A program made the position numbers and the translations under genes. The notes below the pieces were generated by a model, which did no database searches, was not told where the DNA came from, and saw nothing but the letters and a program-made list of their open reading frames with translations. Shown piece by piece: positions 10,440 through 21,978 of a stretch of DNA of 64,000 bases. Every line of letters starts with the position of its first letter. Positions within the stretch are counted from its first letter, which is position 1. This stretch comes from Pollenia angustigena (taxonomy: Eukaryota; Arthropoda; Insecta; Diptera; Polleniidae), in contig OV884059.1 of assembly GCA_930367215.1 (NCBI GenBank), positions 97,762,993 to 97,826,992 on the forward strand, written 5' to 3'.

Positions 10440-11800
10440 AAAGGATATATGAAAAATGTGAACCTGTCATGGGAAATGATCGATTCGGATTCAGGGAGTG
10501 AATCTTTATTTTGTGTCCAAGTTTTGGCTCAGAACCGTAGATATGTTTACAGGGACGTTTTTATGTGTATGATTGACACAGTAAAACACAACAAACTGAT
10601 CACAATTCTCTTGGAATAAAAGAGAAGGAAATTAGATGCATTTAGAGTCTATATTGGCATGAAACTGCTCAAATTAACATAGGCGCTGAACTCACAGATA
10701 AGGAGACTTTAAAAAGAATAATTAGACATGGCTGCATTTTATCTCTTATGGTATTTAATATATATTACGATAGCAATTTTCAAGAGGCTATTGCGAATAT
10801 TTGAGGGGGTTTAAAACTAAACAACGCCTATGTTAAAAATATTAGATACGATGTTGGCACAACCTTATTGGCTGATTGGGTATGAATGGGCTTAACTAGT
10901 TACTCTGCGGGAAATTTGTGTAAATTGGTCCAACAGACTGGTCCTGGGAATTGTGAAAATAGAACAGGTACAAAAGGTAATAACTCGTGACCAGTGAAAG
11001 GAGAACCAAATATGTAACTGGTTAATAAAGAACAAAAAGTTAGAAAAAGTAATGAATTACAGTACAGTCTTCACCGGTGGAATGACTCATTTTTTGGGAC
11101 TTTCTAAAATTTGGCTCTTAAATTTAGTTCTAGGACTTGTTTTACTGAAAAAATAGTGCATTGTATTGAAATAATACTACATTATAGTAACTGTCACTAA
11201 ACACGTCCATTTAGAATAGATGTGTGACTGGTCGAATGGTGTCAATTGACCCCCTCCAATGACAACCCCATGTTAAAGTGATAGGTCTTATTCATAGAAA
11301 GTGTGAGAACTAGAACCGGTCTCTACCACCAAAGACCTATCACGAGACTACTTTGGTTTCAGTTCGCTTCCCTCTAGGGTAGTTACAGAAAAATATATGC
11401 AGTGAAAAAAATATGATCAGAAAATCAATATTCAGAAGGCAAAGTGTATAAAATTAGCATAAAAAAAGAAACAAATATGAGAATATAACTCTGTAGATTC
11501 GAAATTATAATATCGAGAGCCTAAAACGTTTTAAATATCTTGGGGTACTAATCAACGAACAATGGGAGTTATCGAAGAAAATAAAATGTCGCAAAGAAAT
11601 GGCAAGAGATGCATTCTATAAACACAAGATAGCTTTACCTAGCCATGACATAAATATTGAGATTAAGACAAGATTCATTAAAAATTACGTATGGTCGATA
11701 CTACTGCATACAGTGTACAACTATGGAATCTTTACGAGTACCTACATACCCTTAAAGAAAATTAGAGAAAAAAATAACCAGAGGTAGAAAGGAGATGACA
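10440..11800 (+). pseudogene. Non-LTR retrotransposon RT relic (RTE/craniofacial-like group)
   Basis: The + strand, with many frame changes, shows GAELTD, a remnant of the GCILSPLxFNIY block, a NIRYDVGTTLLAD site that replaces the usual xADD box, and FKYLGVLINEQW. It ends with MARDAFYKHKIALPSHDINI and KTRFIKNYVWSILLH. These follow the order of the palm and thumb of non-LTR reverse transcriptases. The catalytic Asp pair is lost (RYADD to RYDVG). A clean 62-codon stretch remains at 11599-11787. It is a dead copy without a visible 5' end. Confidence 0.75.
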
Positions 11801-11901
11801 GGAGATGAAAGACAATATTCAAGAATAGACATGGTATGACAATGTAGGTTTCCTCATAAGCATCGCAAGGGATAGAAATATCCTTTTTTAAATAATAAAT
11901 A

Positions 11902-12293
11902 ACACTCAATTCACATGAGGGCTTTTACGACGTCGCTTTTTCGACGTCTCTTTTTGTTTGTTGCCAAACGGCTTCCAGTACGTTGGGAAATTCTCTTTCT
12001 TTGTTTATTTTAATTTTATGATTGTTCAAAAGTAAGCATTAAAATAGATAATATGTATATAATTTCGGATAACAGAGGTAAAGCCGGGTAATAGAGATAA
12101 CATAAATCACTGCAAACAAATTTTTTATTTTCCTTTTAATTGTTGCTGCCGATTAATCGAAGTACGGATAATCAAGGCACTACTGTAAATAAAAAATACA
12201 TGCAAACAAAAATCATCGTACGATTTTGGAAGTTCCTTCTAAAGGGAATCTAGAAAAAACGACGTCGCAAAAGCCATCTTGTGAATTGGGTGT
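11902..12293. mobile_element. GACGTCG-TIR element, copy 1
   Basis: The left end (CACTCAATTCACATGAGGGC, then TTTTACGACGTCG) and the inverted right end ending near 12293 share about 33 bp with few changes. The interior carries one pogo-like end, reading CAGTAGTGCCTTGATTATC on the - strand near 12187. Shared blocks (AACAAAGAAAG, TACTGGAAGC on the - strand) link it to copy 2 at 14765-15368, which is in opposite orientation. Confidence 0.65.
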
Positions 12294-12420
12294 TACTTGC
12301 ATGACATAATGCTAAGGGTCTGGAATAAATCTGTGGCAATAAGGAAAAAGTTCTTAAGCCTTTAATTTGAAAGGCCTTATTTATGAAAAATTTAACCTTA
12401 ACTCTTAAGAAAATTTCAAA

Positions 12421-14243
12421 TCTATATATATAAAATTGGATGTATGTATGTATGTGTGTATGTAACGTATGGACTCCAAAACGGCTGGTCCGATTTTGAT
12501 GAAATTTTCAGGGAATCTTCAGAATATTCAGGCGGGTGACACTGTGAAGTCCGATTTTTGATTTTCGATCTGCGGGCGGAAGGGCGTGGCAAAATCCAAT
12601 TTTCATATTGCACCACCAATGACTTCTAAATAATTTGGACGATTTTTTCGGCGCTGCGAAATATGGCCCCAGGAAATATGGCCCCAAAAAAATAAATGAA
12701 AATTAACCCCAAATTTGGGGCTATTTTTCATAATGCAATATGGCGCCATTTTTTTAATGAAAAATTACCCCAAAAAAATGAAAAATAACCCTAAAAATAA
12801 AATGAAATATGACCCTAAATTTGGGGTTATTCTTCATTATGAAAAATCACCTCAAAATTTGTAATGAATTTGAACCCCAAAAAAGAACACAAAGAAAGTT
12901 ACATTAAACATTTTCGGTGGAGTTCATATGTCCAAAACTAAAAATCACAAATTTAGAATCCCGATTTCAAAATCCGGATAATTATACAGTTTTGGCTTTA
13001 AAAATCGTACTATTGATAGCATGGTTGGGCTTTCGGCCATGCGCAAGGATTTTTTTCTCTATGGCTCTGCTTACTAATGCTTCACGTTATAGACGGCATG
13101 CGGCCGGACGCAAGGATTTCTTTTCTCTGGTATAACGAACGCTGGCTTCGCTCAGTAAAGCTTCTCTTAAAAGCCGGCCTTTAGTCGGGCTCTATGATTT
13201 TTTCCTCTATGGTATAACAAACACCGGCTTCGCTAACTAAAGCATCTCTACATAACCGGCAAGAATTTTCTCTACTTTGGTATAAGAATTCGGGTTTATT
13301 TTACTATTCCTAGAAACTTTTACATAGAATTTTATTAAATTTGTGTAAAAATATTTGGGGTGATTTTTCATTTCTTAAAATTTGCATTTTTTATTAGTAG
13401 ACGAAAAAAAGCCCCAAAGTAAAAATTGTGATTTTATTTGGGGCAATTTTTCATTCCTTGATATTGGGGTCATTTTTTATTCCACTTAAAATGCAAGAAC
13501 ACCCTAGCGAAAAAATGAAAAATAACCCCAAAAAACCAAAAAATGCGCCAAAATTGCGTGTTGTTGTGTCTCATGTAAAATATTGGGGCCATATTTCCTG
13601 GGGTCATTTTGCGCACCGCCGATTTTTTCTTTAAAATAATCGCCATGGTCCAACTTAGATTTATACGAAAAGAAAATTTTGCCCCGCCCACGTTTTTCGA
13701 ATTACCTAAAATCAGAAAACGGCTCCATCGATTTGACAAATTTTTTTTTCAAATGTTCGTATTAATCCATTTTAAGTTTTCATCGAAAGAAAAATTTACC
13801 ACGCCTACTTTAACGCCCACTTCTTCTATTAAGCGCATTAATTGAGAACGGCTTGACCGATTCAAACGATTTTTTCTTTAAAATCATGGCAATTAGGTTT
13901 TTACGGAAATAACATTTTCCCCCGCCCACTTTTTTCGATTTACCTTTAATCAAAAACGGCTCCATCGATTTGACTAATTTTTCTTTTAAATGTTCGTATT
14001 AATCCATTTTACGTTTTCATCAAAAGAAAAATGTATCACGCCTACTTTTACGCCCACTTTTTCTATTAAGCGCATAACTTGAGAACGGCTTGACCGGTTT
14101 GGACGATTTTTTCTTTAAAATCATCGCCATGGTCCAACTTAGGTTTTTACGGAAGTAAATTACGTTTAAAGCTCAATTTAAATCGTCTGGTAATACAACA
14201 CTAATGTTTGCTTAGGGCCAGCAACGCGGACCGGGTCAGCTAG
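12421..14243 (+). mobile_element. Non-autonomous Helitron, A^T insertion
   Basis: The 5' end is TCTATATATATAAAATTGG directly after an A; the 3' end is GACCGGGTCAGCTAG directly before a T. These are Helitron rules (5' TC, 3' CTAG, insertion between A and T). The interior has a ~240-bp unit repeated about 2.3 times from 13621 on (each with GATTTTTTCTTTAAAAT, CCGCCCAC and GAACGGCTTGACC). There is no Rep or helicase. It hosts a foreign insertion at 12650-13620. The GC-richer 5' segment (CGATCTGCGGGCGGAAGGGC) resembles 30910-30945 in the helicase-bearing Helitron, suggesting shared ancestry. Confidence 0.8.
12650..13620. mobile_element. 9-bp-duplication element (MULE-like), copy A, inside the Helitron
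   Basis: Flanked by exact 9-bp direct repeats GATTTTTTC (12641-12649 and 13621-13629). Its inverted ends begin GGCGCTGCG and GGCGGTGCG and share CCCCAGGAAATATGGCCCC. The sequence before and after matches the uninterrupted Helitron repeat at 14098-14150, proving insertion. The interior is low-complexity CCCCAAA/TTTGGGG sequence plus ~80-bp units (GGCTTCGCT..CTAAAGC, TATGGTATAAC) shared with 22160-22690. No transposase. A 9-bp duplication suggests Mutator-like elements. Confidence 0.75.
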
Positions 14244-14249
14244 TATATT

Positions 14250-14760
14250 TTAAAAATAAGAACGTAAATAAAAAGTTTTGCTTTTACAAAAAAAACTGTG
14301 TTTTTGACAACCCATTTAAGTAAAACTTTAATTGGCGAAAATTTTCGTATTAAATCATAAGAAAATTTTCATCTTCATGAAATTTTTCGCAAACTGCTAT
14401 TTTTTAACGAATATTTCTAGAGAGCTTAATTTTTTTCCGTAAATCATAAACACATTTTGTTCAGTTAAAACCAATATTTTATCAACAAATTTTTTCGCAA
14501 AAATAAATTAATCGATAAAAAGTTTTACAAGCTAGATTTCGGAATGTAAACTTTAAATTTCGCTTAGTAAAGTTTGCAGAAAACTTTTTGCGTGCTTTAG
14601 TTTTGTTTAAAATACTCTCTCGAACTAAAACTTTCTACAGAAAATTTAACATAAAAGCTGTTTTTACGACACAAGGACAGTTTTCGCCCGCTTAAATTTT
14701 GTTTTTAAACTTTGCTCAAGTTTTTGCGAGCTAGAATTTTTTAAAGTAACTTTTTGCAGA
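14250..14760. other. AT-rich spacer between Helitron and GACGTCG element
   Basis: AAACTTT and AAAATTTTCG phrases recur loosely, but no ORF, TIR or family motif is recognised. Confidence 0.5.
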
Positions 14761-14764
14761 CACA

Positions 14765-15368
14765 CACTCAATACACATGAGGGCTTTACGACGTCGTTTT
14801 ATCTTGATTCCCTTTAGAAGCAACTTCCAAAATCTCTGCGTTCATACGATGATTTGTATTTTTTTATTTACATTACGGCCTTGATTATCCATCTTTCGAT
14901 TAACCGGCAGCTTCAATTTACTGGAAAAGAAAAAAATTCTTTGCATTGATTAAAATTACCTCTATTATCCGGCATTACCTCTGTTATCCCAAATTATAAA
15001 CAAATTATCTTTTTAATTAGTATTGTGGTTATTTTGTTGAACTATTTTTTTTTTTGTTTTGAACAATCAAAAAAATTTAAATAAACAAAGAAAGAAAATT
15101 TCCCTTCGTACTGGAAGCACGTTCTGCCGAAATTACTTTTTTCCTCATGTATACATAATTATACATTATACATTTACATAAAATAAGAAACAGACCAAAA
15201 AAATAATTAATCAAGAATGCTGCCGGTCCCGTATATTATCGATAATCGAGGTCTCACTGTACTTTTAACCACACACTTCAAAGTAAGAAAAAGAACAAAA
15301 CGTAAAAAGAAAAAGTTAAAAGAGAAATATAAAAGACAAAGCGACGTCGTAAAAGCCTTCATGTGAAA
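14765..15368. mobile_element. GACGTCG-TIR element, copy 2, with pogo-like insert
   Basis: The ends CACATGAGGGCTTTACGACG (left) and its inverse near 15340-15366 match copy 1. Inside, 14871-15259 has its own inverted ends (CATTACGGCCTTGATTATC and, inverted, CAGTGAGACCTCGATTATC) flanked by TA, the style of pogo/Tigger MITEs. The copy is inverted relative to 11902-12293, so the two bracket the Helitron. Confidence 0.65.
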
Positions 15369-15369
15369 T

Positions 15370-16309
15370 TTTAAATTTTTTTTAAAAACTTTAAAATTAT
15401 TAATGTCTAAATTAAGTATTTGCACTTAAAGCGTTGCTAAAAATTAACTTTTCTATGGAAATTCTTTCGCTAAATTGAATCGTTTTCAAGAACTACTTTC
15501 TATATTGTTCTTCAAAGACCGAAACTGGGGATTTATGTAGTTCTTAAATACACGAATAACATTTTGGTCATTATGCGACCTACCATTCGATTCATTACAT
15601 ATAGAACGCTGAAGTCAGCAAACCCCTTTTTACAGCTAGCTATGAAAAAACAACCTGCCTCGTTTCCCTATCATTTTTATGTGTAACACGGATGATACAA
15701 AACTGACGGGATGCGGGCTTATTTGTTTAAACAAGTTGCTGTACATGATTGTTGTTGCTGTTGTTTTAGTTGTGACACATGAGACTCTAGTGAAGGCAGT
15801 TGTTATGCCAGCAGTCATAGAGTGGGAGGTTGGGAAAATGCCTTCAAAAGCATGATGAGGGATGAGGGTGTGTTAAGGTATGAAAACTGATTTTAAGCCC
15901 GCAGGTTTTTACACCGGCTTACAGACAAAAAGCTTAAACATACATGTAAATATACAGTTGTATGCAAATGTGTCTGTATGTATATGCGTTACAAGCAAGC
16001 AGCTTAATGGTAACATGACATGTTAGAATAATATTGAACAAAAATAAAGCATAGTTGTGCATGTCAAGATATTTTGTAATTAATTTAAAAAAAAAAATTT
16101 AAGTGGCCTACAATATTTTAAGGAATACTAAAAATCTGAAAATGAATTTTTCAAGTATGACAAAAAAGTGTTTCAACAAGTTAAAACATCTTTTAGAGTA
16201 TTTTAACTCGAGTTCACAACTAAGTGTATTCTGCTTTTAGTATAAGTAAAAGTTTTCTCTTATACCTTTTTCTTACCTCTTTTATCTATTTATTTTCATT
16301 ACTTATATT
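15370..16309. other. Upstream region of the YGPP gene
   Basis: No ORF worth calling and no traced repeat. This is one of the few stretches of the window free of recognised transposon ends, so it may hold the promoter, a noncoding first exon and regulatory sites. (TTG)n-like sequence lies at 15750-15765. Confidence 0.5.
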
Positions 16310-16342
16310 TGTATTTTTTCCCCTTTTTCCCATTCTTATTAG
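16310..16342 (+). promoter_or_regulatory. Putative splice acceptor directly before the ATG
   Basis: A T/C-rich run ends in TTCTTATTAG, touching the ATG at 16343. This is a good 3' splice site. It suggests that the visible first coding exon is exon 2 of the transcript, with an untranslated (or very short coding) exon upstream. The signal peptide starts at this ATG, so little or no coding sequence should be missing. I could not find a convincing TATA box or first exon in 15370-16300. Confidence 0.5.
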
Positions 16343-19287
16343 ATGTTCTTTCGCTTTTGTCTGCTAACAGTATTGTTAGCGTGCTCAACGCATGCCATAC
16401 AAGTTAAAACTTCGTATGGGCCACCTTCACAACGATTACCTCATCGTGAATATGGCATACCTCAACAAATGCCCTTTCGTGAATATGGACCGCCTTCTTT
16501 GAAATATGGACCACCAAAATTGAACTTTATTGGCGGTGGTAGCTCTTCGTCGGGTCTTCATGAACAAATAAAAAATCATTATGGAGCACCCAAGCCTTTC
16601 TACGGTCCTCCTCATAAGCCTCAGCAACAATATGGGCCACCCAAACAATATGGCCCTCCAGCAAAACCTGGTAACACTTATGGACCACCACCACAAAAAT
16701 TGCAACAAAACCCTGCACCCTCATACGGTCCACCTAAGCCTCAGTATGGCCCTCCACCACCACAAGCTTTACCACTGTTCCAACCAGCTCCACAATTTAA
16801 ACCACACCATCAACCTGCCACCTCTTACGGACCACCACCTTCCGGTCCCTTAAATGTACCACCTAAGCAAATTTATGGACCACCACCACCAAACTATGGT
16901 CCACCCCCATTGCCAAATTTCAACCGTGCTCCCGAAACTACTGTTATTTTACAAGGAGGTCAAAATTCTCAGGGTCATCACAAACAACAGCAGCAACATC
17001 AACAACAAGTGCAAATACAAATAGATGCATCAGGCCATACCCATTCAGTAGCAGGATCTCAAGCCCCTTTCCATACTGCATGCGATGGTTGGAAACCCAT
17101 TCCCGCTCCAGCAGGATCTTATGTTGAGAACAATCACATTGAAACACAATCTGGTTACAGTCAAGTAGCTCAGACTCAAGCTCATGCTACTCAGTATAGT
17201 GGAGGTTCTAGTGCAGGTAGTATCACTGGTGTTGGTGCTACTGGGTCGGGGTCAACACTTTTGATAACTGGTTCTGGAGGTGGAGGTGGCAGCTTATTTG
17301 GTGGTTTAACTGATGAACAATTGGTCGCCGTGGCTCTGCAATCTGGTAGTTTTGATAATGGCAAACACCAAGAAGTGTTGCCCTCGACTGGGCCCGCTGG
17401 AGATTTTAATCAGCATGGATTGAATTCGATTGAATCTGGACCTTTGCAGGTAAGTAAAGATGTTATTAGTTCCTCAAACTTATAACAAACTTAAACATTT
17501 TTTTCTTCCCTCCTAAGCTCTCTGTGGGTTCTATTGATGATTCCTATAACAAACCCCCAGCTGATTCATATGCTCCTGGTTCCAAATACGCACACAAATT
17601 ACAACAACAGTCTCATTCTCATAGTTCTTCACATAGCAGCTCCCACGGCAGTTTTGGTACCAGCGGTCCTGGTGGAAACTTTGGTCCCCCACCAACACAT
17701 GATGGCAAATATGGCCCACCTCCTCCACCCAACGGAAACTATGGTCCTCCTCCACCACCGCCCTCTGGTAATTATGGACCTCCTCCACCACCACCCTCTG
17801 GTAATTATGGACCCCCACCACCACCCGCGGGTAATTATGGACCTCCTTCACTTCCACCCTCAGGCAATTATGGACCTCCTCCACCATCCGGCCAAGGTGC
17901 TGCCGCTTTTGTTCATCACCACGCTCAAGCTGGTTTAGGTATTCAATATGGTAAACAATCAGGCAATTTGGCTCATTTCCCACCACATGGAGGTGCTCCA
18001 CCCAGTAAACCTGTAGCCTTTAGACCTCCAGTGCCTCAAGGACTTATAGAAACACTTGGTGCCACCGTACAACATTTTGATAAATTTGGAGTTAAACCTC
18101 CAGTACAAGCACCAACATATATACCACCTGCAGCTAGTGAAATTCCACAAACCGGTCCTGGCAATTTGAACATCGAATATGGCTCTCCACGCCAGCAACC
18201 ACAAATACCTCAAAATATTATTGAGCAACAATTGCCTCAACAACAGTCAGGTCAGGTTTTTGTACAAATCGAACAGCAACAACAACAGCAGCAACAACAG
18301 CATGGCCATTATCAGCAACAATTTGGTAATGCTCATGCCGAATATGGTGTGCCACCTCCTCCACCATCAATACAACAAGGCCCCCCACAAGCTCAATACC
18401 TGCCACTTCCCCCACCAGCTCAACAATACTTTCCTCCCACAGGGCCTCAGCAAGAGCAATTTCATGGTGAAGCTTCTTATAGCTCAGGTGCCTCCGCCAC
18501 TTTTGACAACTCTGCTTTTGCAACCAATCAATATAAACATGAGATTGAAGGTGCCCAAGCATTACCTTTACAACAAGAACAACCCCGATTCCATGATTGT
18601 GGCCACGGTCCTAATCTAGTAGGAGGTGGAAGTTTCAATTACCAGCAACAGCAGCAGCAACAACAACAATATTCATCTGGTTCAAGTACCACTATTGCCC
18701 AAAGTATACCCGTAGCCGAACAACATACCCAATTCATTTCAGGACCAGCCTCTAGCTATGGACCTCCACCATCTGGTGGTAATGAAATCGATCATATTGG
18801 TTATGCATCAGAAAAATCCCAGGTTACTGCCTTGCCTGACGGCACAAACCCCAAAGGTTTACCCGGCTTAGATGGTCTGAATGTACTTTCTGCCCAAAAG
18901 TCTGAAGCCATACACTTAAGCACCCAGGAAACCAAAAACACTGGCAACATCTATCAACTACAGTACGGTGAAAGTCAAGATTCTGCCAATCATGAAGAAA
19001 TTTTATCAGCTGAACTGCTGCAAACTATTCTTAATGCTGTAGAACAACCCCAGCAACAGCATCAACCTTTGCCTGCTAATCACAAAGCCGAAAGTAGATC
19101 CGATATTGATATTCACGAAGAGTCCATAGAGGCAGAGGATGAAAATGAACCTGGTATAGCCGCTCAAGAATCCAAAAATGTTGAGGTCAGATTTCACACT
19201 AATGACGAAAAATCAGAAGAAACTGAAGCTGAAGTTAAAGAAATCAAGCCCATAGTGGTCAAGGAGGAAAATGAAGCTAGACATTAA
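16343..19287 (+). CDS. Secreted YGPP-repeat, Gln/Pro-rich protein (two coding exons)
   Basis: Joined exons 16343-17449 and 17518-19287 give about 958 residues; the intron is phase 0. The start MFFRFCLLTVLLACSTHA is a clear signal peptide (cleavage likely after Ala18), followed at once by YGPP-type repeats (residues ~25-200). Then come a Gln/His-rich stretch, a Cys motif ACDGWKP (Cys247), a Gly/Ser linker and GGLTDEQLVAVAL. The second exon repeats this plan: His/Ser-rich, YGPPPPP blocks, polyGln tracts, a second Cys motif HDCGHGP (Cys730), then LPGLDGLNVLSAQKS and an acidic Glu/Lys tail. These are the only two cysteines I see in the mature chain. Secreted YGPP/Pro-rich proteins in insects are often cuticle or extracellular-matrix components; that role is inferred from composition. 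No enzyme domain is seen. I do not assign a symbol. The exon structure is well supported; the function is not. Confidence 0.9.
17450..17517 (+). other. 68-bp GT-AG intron of the YGPP gene
   Basis: The donor GTAAGT follows CTTTGCAG, and the acceptor CTCCTAAG lies behind a T/C-rich tract. The length is typical of small fly introns. Removal joins codon 369 to Leu370 in frame. Retention would add 11 residues (VSKDVISSSNL) and then stop at 17485, giving a 380-residue short form. Splicing is strongly favoured because the frame and the YGPP composition continue across the junction. Confidence 0.9.
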
Positions 19288-19898
19288 CCGAGAAACAAAA
19301 GTGAAAAGGAGAAAATATTTACGAGGGTATTAGGCCCTCTTCAGTCACTATTTACTTGCTCTTCTAGTTATTTTTTATTTTAAATCCATTTTTATTTATT
19401 TCATTTTAGTTTGCCTTTAAGTTAAGTTCATTTTCTTTTAATTTAATACTTGTAATTTAATTTATACTTTCATTTAACGTCGTAACTATGTATTTAAGTA
19501 AAGCTTTTAATAATACAAATTTGGGAAAGAAAATTTCAAATTTTATTTAAAAGTTGCCATAATGAATAATAAAGTTTTAACGATATCAAAAATTCAAGTT
19601 AAAAAAAAATACCTTTTTATAGCTGTGTGTTAAATTGCCAATTAAAACTTAATTAGTTGTACTAAACTCTCGAGTTAACATAAAACAAAACAAGTGTAAA
19701 AGTTAATTATTAAATGTTAAAAAACCTTAAGGGAATTTGTATAATATTGATGAAATCAAAATAAAAACACATATGAATTATTATTAAAAACAACATTATT
19801 AACTATTAAATGTTAATCATACTCATTTGTATTATAAATTAATAATTTATTATAAATAAAATGTATATTAAAAAAAATTAAGCATAGTTAATTTCATC
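19288..19898 (+). other. 3' flank / 3' UTR of the YGPP gene
   Basis: AT-rich sequence directly after the TAA stop, with no ORF. AATAAA at 19568-19573 is the first clear poly(A) signal, about 280 bp after the stop; another AATAAA-like site lies near 19760. The region ends at the target duplication of the transposon starting at 19899. Confidence 0.55.
19568..19573 (+). terminator. Candidate poly(A) signal AATAAA
   Basis: Canonical hexamer in AT-rich sequence about 280 bp downstream of the YGPP stop codon. It is the best-placed signal for this gene, but AATAAA is frequent in such sequence, so the actual cleavage site is uncertain. Confidence 0.4.
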
Positions 19899-20878
19899 GG
19901 CTGTAGGAAATATCGCCCAAAGAAAAATGGCCTAAAAAAATAAATGAAAAATCGCCCAAATGAAGAATTGCCGAAAAGAACATATGACCCAAAAAGTTAT
20001 ATATGAAATTTTGCCAAAAAAAAAAAAAAAACGAAAAAGGGCCCAAAATAAAAATGACCCAAAAAGAAAAAAATAATTTTTTCCCAAAAAAAAAAAAAAA
20101 AAAATTTTAAATTACCCAATTTGCAAAACAGTGTTCATTATTCGTATAAATTTAGTAACATACAAATGTAAGTTTTATGTAAAAATTGCATTGTTTCTTC
20201 GACAGGTGCGCGGCAGTATGAACAGTAATACCTATTTGAGCCCTCCGCCAAACTTTGTGCACTATTCAATAGTTAAATATTAATTAATCACTGCATAGTT
20301 ATAATCAATTACTCAAAACAGAATATAGCTTTTTGCAAGGTGGCATGTCATAAAGTCCAGTGTCGTAATGTCCATGGACACTGTGACACTTTTGAAAACG
20401 TCATAACGTCCGTGGGCATTAAGATCCCAGCAAAAAAAGACATGCATAAGAAGTAGTAAATGCATGGGTTCCGCGGATAATGCACTGGTTCTTTTTAGGT
20501 GAAACATGCATGATTTTAACATTAGCGTGTCGTTGGTGAGCATGGGTTCACATTTAGGTAAACGGCTCGTCATTAAAAATATTGCTTAGAACCAATGAAA
20601 GTTCAGTGATTAGATCGGGGTTTTCATTGATCTGGAATATTAAATGAAATCAGAGTGAATGAAAAGCAATGAATCATTAATGATTTTAATACGTATTTTC
20701 ATTGGTGCTCGATATTAATATTTATATGCATTATGGGAATGTATTATAAAAAACATTGTTACTTTTGTTTTCCCTATGTAGTAGTAAGATTTTGACAACG
20801 GCGGGTAAATTTTATACAAATAAAATGCCTTTTGTTTTTTGTATTGTTGCAGAGGTAAGCAGACCTATTGCATAGGCC

Positions 20879-20908
20879 TTAATAAATAAATAAATAAATA
20901 AATAAATA
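20879..20908 (+). repeat. (AAAT)n microsatellite, likely LINE tail
   Basis: About seven TAAA units follow GCATAGGCCTTAATAAA. Non-LTR elements of jockey type often end this way, so this may be the 3' tail of a severely truncated copy. Confidence 0.6.
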
Positions 20909-20941
20909 TAACAAATTTAAATACATATTAATATGTAAATA

Positions 20942-21180
20942 TGGAGGGTTCAAAGCTGAACCGAACCAAGTCATAAAATAAAACTGGTGTGAAATTCTTC
21001 GCAAAGTTTAACTCTATCGAGTTCTGTAACGGACTAAATCAAAAAGTTTTTCGTTCCAAAGGTAACGGTAATAAACCCATGTCAATGGCTCCAGAAATAA
21101 ATGGAAATTCACTTACTCAAACTCAAAATATTATCGAATTTTCATTTTTGACTTGGTTCGCTTCAGCTCTGAGCCCTCCA
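20942..21180 (+). mobile_element. TGGAGGG-TIR element, complete 239-bp copy
   Basis: 32-bp inverted ends (20942-20973 and 21149-21180; 29 of 32 identical by eye), beginning TGGAGGG and flanked by TA on both sides. An open frame crosses the element on the + strand (20989-21204) and encodes KFFAKFNSIEFCNGLNQKVF and GNGNKPMSMAPEI, nearly identical to the copy at 7172-7406. The frame is too short for a transposase and unrecognised; it may be a captured gene fragment or a remnant of the parent's own gene. Confidence 0.75.
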
Positions 21181-21978
21181 TATGTATATATTAAAAAAAT
21201 TTAACTCAATCATTAAAGTCAATTGTATATAACCCAGCGGTAACTAGAATGAGTAAAGAGGACTAATAGAAGGACTGAAGGAAGCAGTCACAAGCAGTCA
21301 GAAGCCCTTCTCGCCGCATTCCATACTTATTTATTTTTTACACAGGTTGTCATTGGGCGCAAGGCCTTCCACACTTCCTTTAAAAACTACTTCGATCCTT
21401 TCCCAAAGAAGGGAGTAAGGAAGGTCACTAAAAAAAAAAAGTAAATAAAACTGAACACCTTCCTTTCTCCCTTCTCAAAGAAGGGAGTAGCGAATGTGTA
21501 CTGAATATTTCAGAAGGTCTTTTAAAAAGAAGTGTATGCCTTCTAGAGGGCATACTTCTGAAGGCAGGATATCATGCGAAGCGAATCTTTTAGAAAGGAG
21601 TATAGAGGCCTTCAAAAAGGCCTGCCACTTGCGCTCCTTTCAATATTTACCGCTGGGAATATTCGTCCCCTTTCAATCCTCAAAGAATACCTAATTATAG
21701 TGAAAAATTGTAATTCCTTCATAAGAGTTGATTGAATGGGTGCATTGCATGTAATTTTTCATGGGTTCACTTATTAAAAATTTATTCCAATTTTGGAAGG
21801 CATTTTTAATTCATTCAAGTAGTTAAGTGCTCAAGAAGTCATGAAAATATCCCTTCTACTCGAACAACTTCCAAAGTTTTTTGCTGGGATATTTTGCAAA
21901 TGGAAATTATGTCATTTTTAAAAATGTCATAAGGTCCATAATTACTAAAGGTGTTTAATACAAAAAAAGATCTACATA

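Larger units (their letters stand above)
20345..21955. repeat. Inverted arms with GTCATAA.GTCC motifs
   Basis: The left arm (about 20345-20440: TGTCATAAAGTCC, GTAATGTCCATGG, CGTCATAACGTCC, CCCAGCAAAAAA) is repeated inverted at about 21870-21955 (TTTTTTGCTGGG, TGTCATAAGGTCCAT). These are probably the long TIRs of a separate element nested in copy B. Boundaries and target duplication were not resolved. Confidence 0.5.

Noticed and set aside
16436..18619. Several antisense and alternate-frame ORFs over the YGPP gene
   Set aside because: Shadows produced by the repetitive Pro/Gln codons of the real gene.
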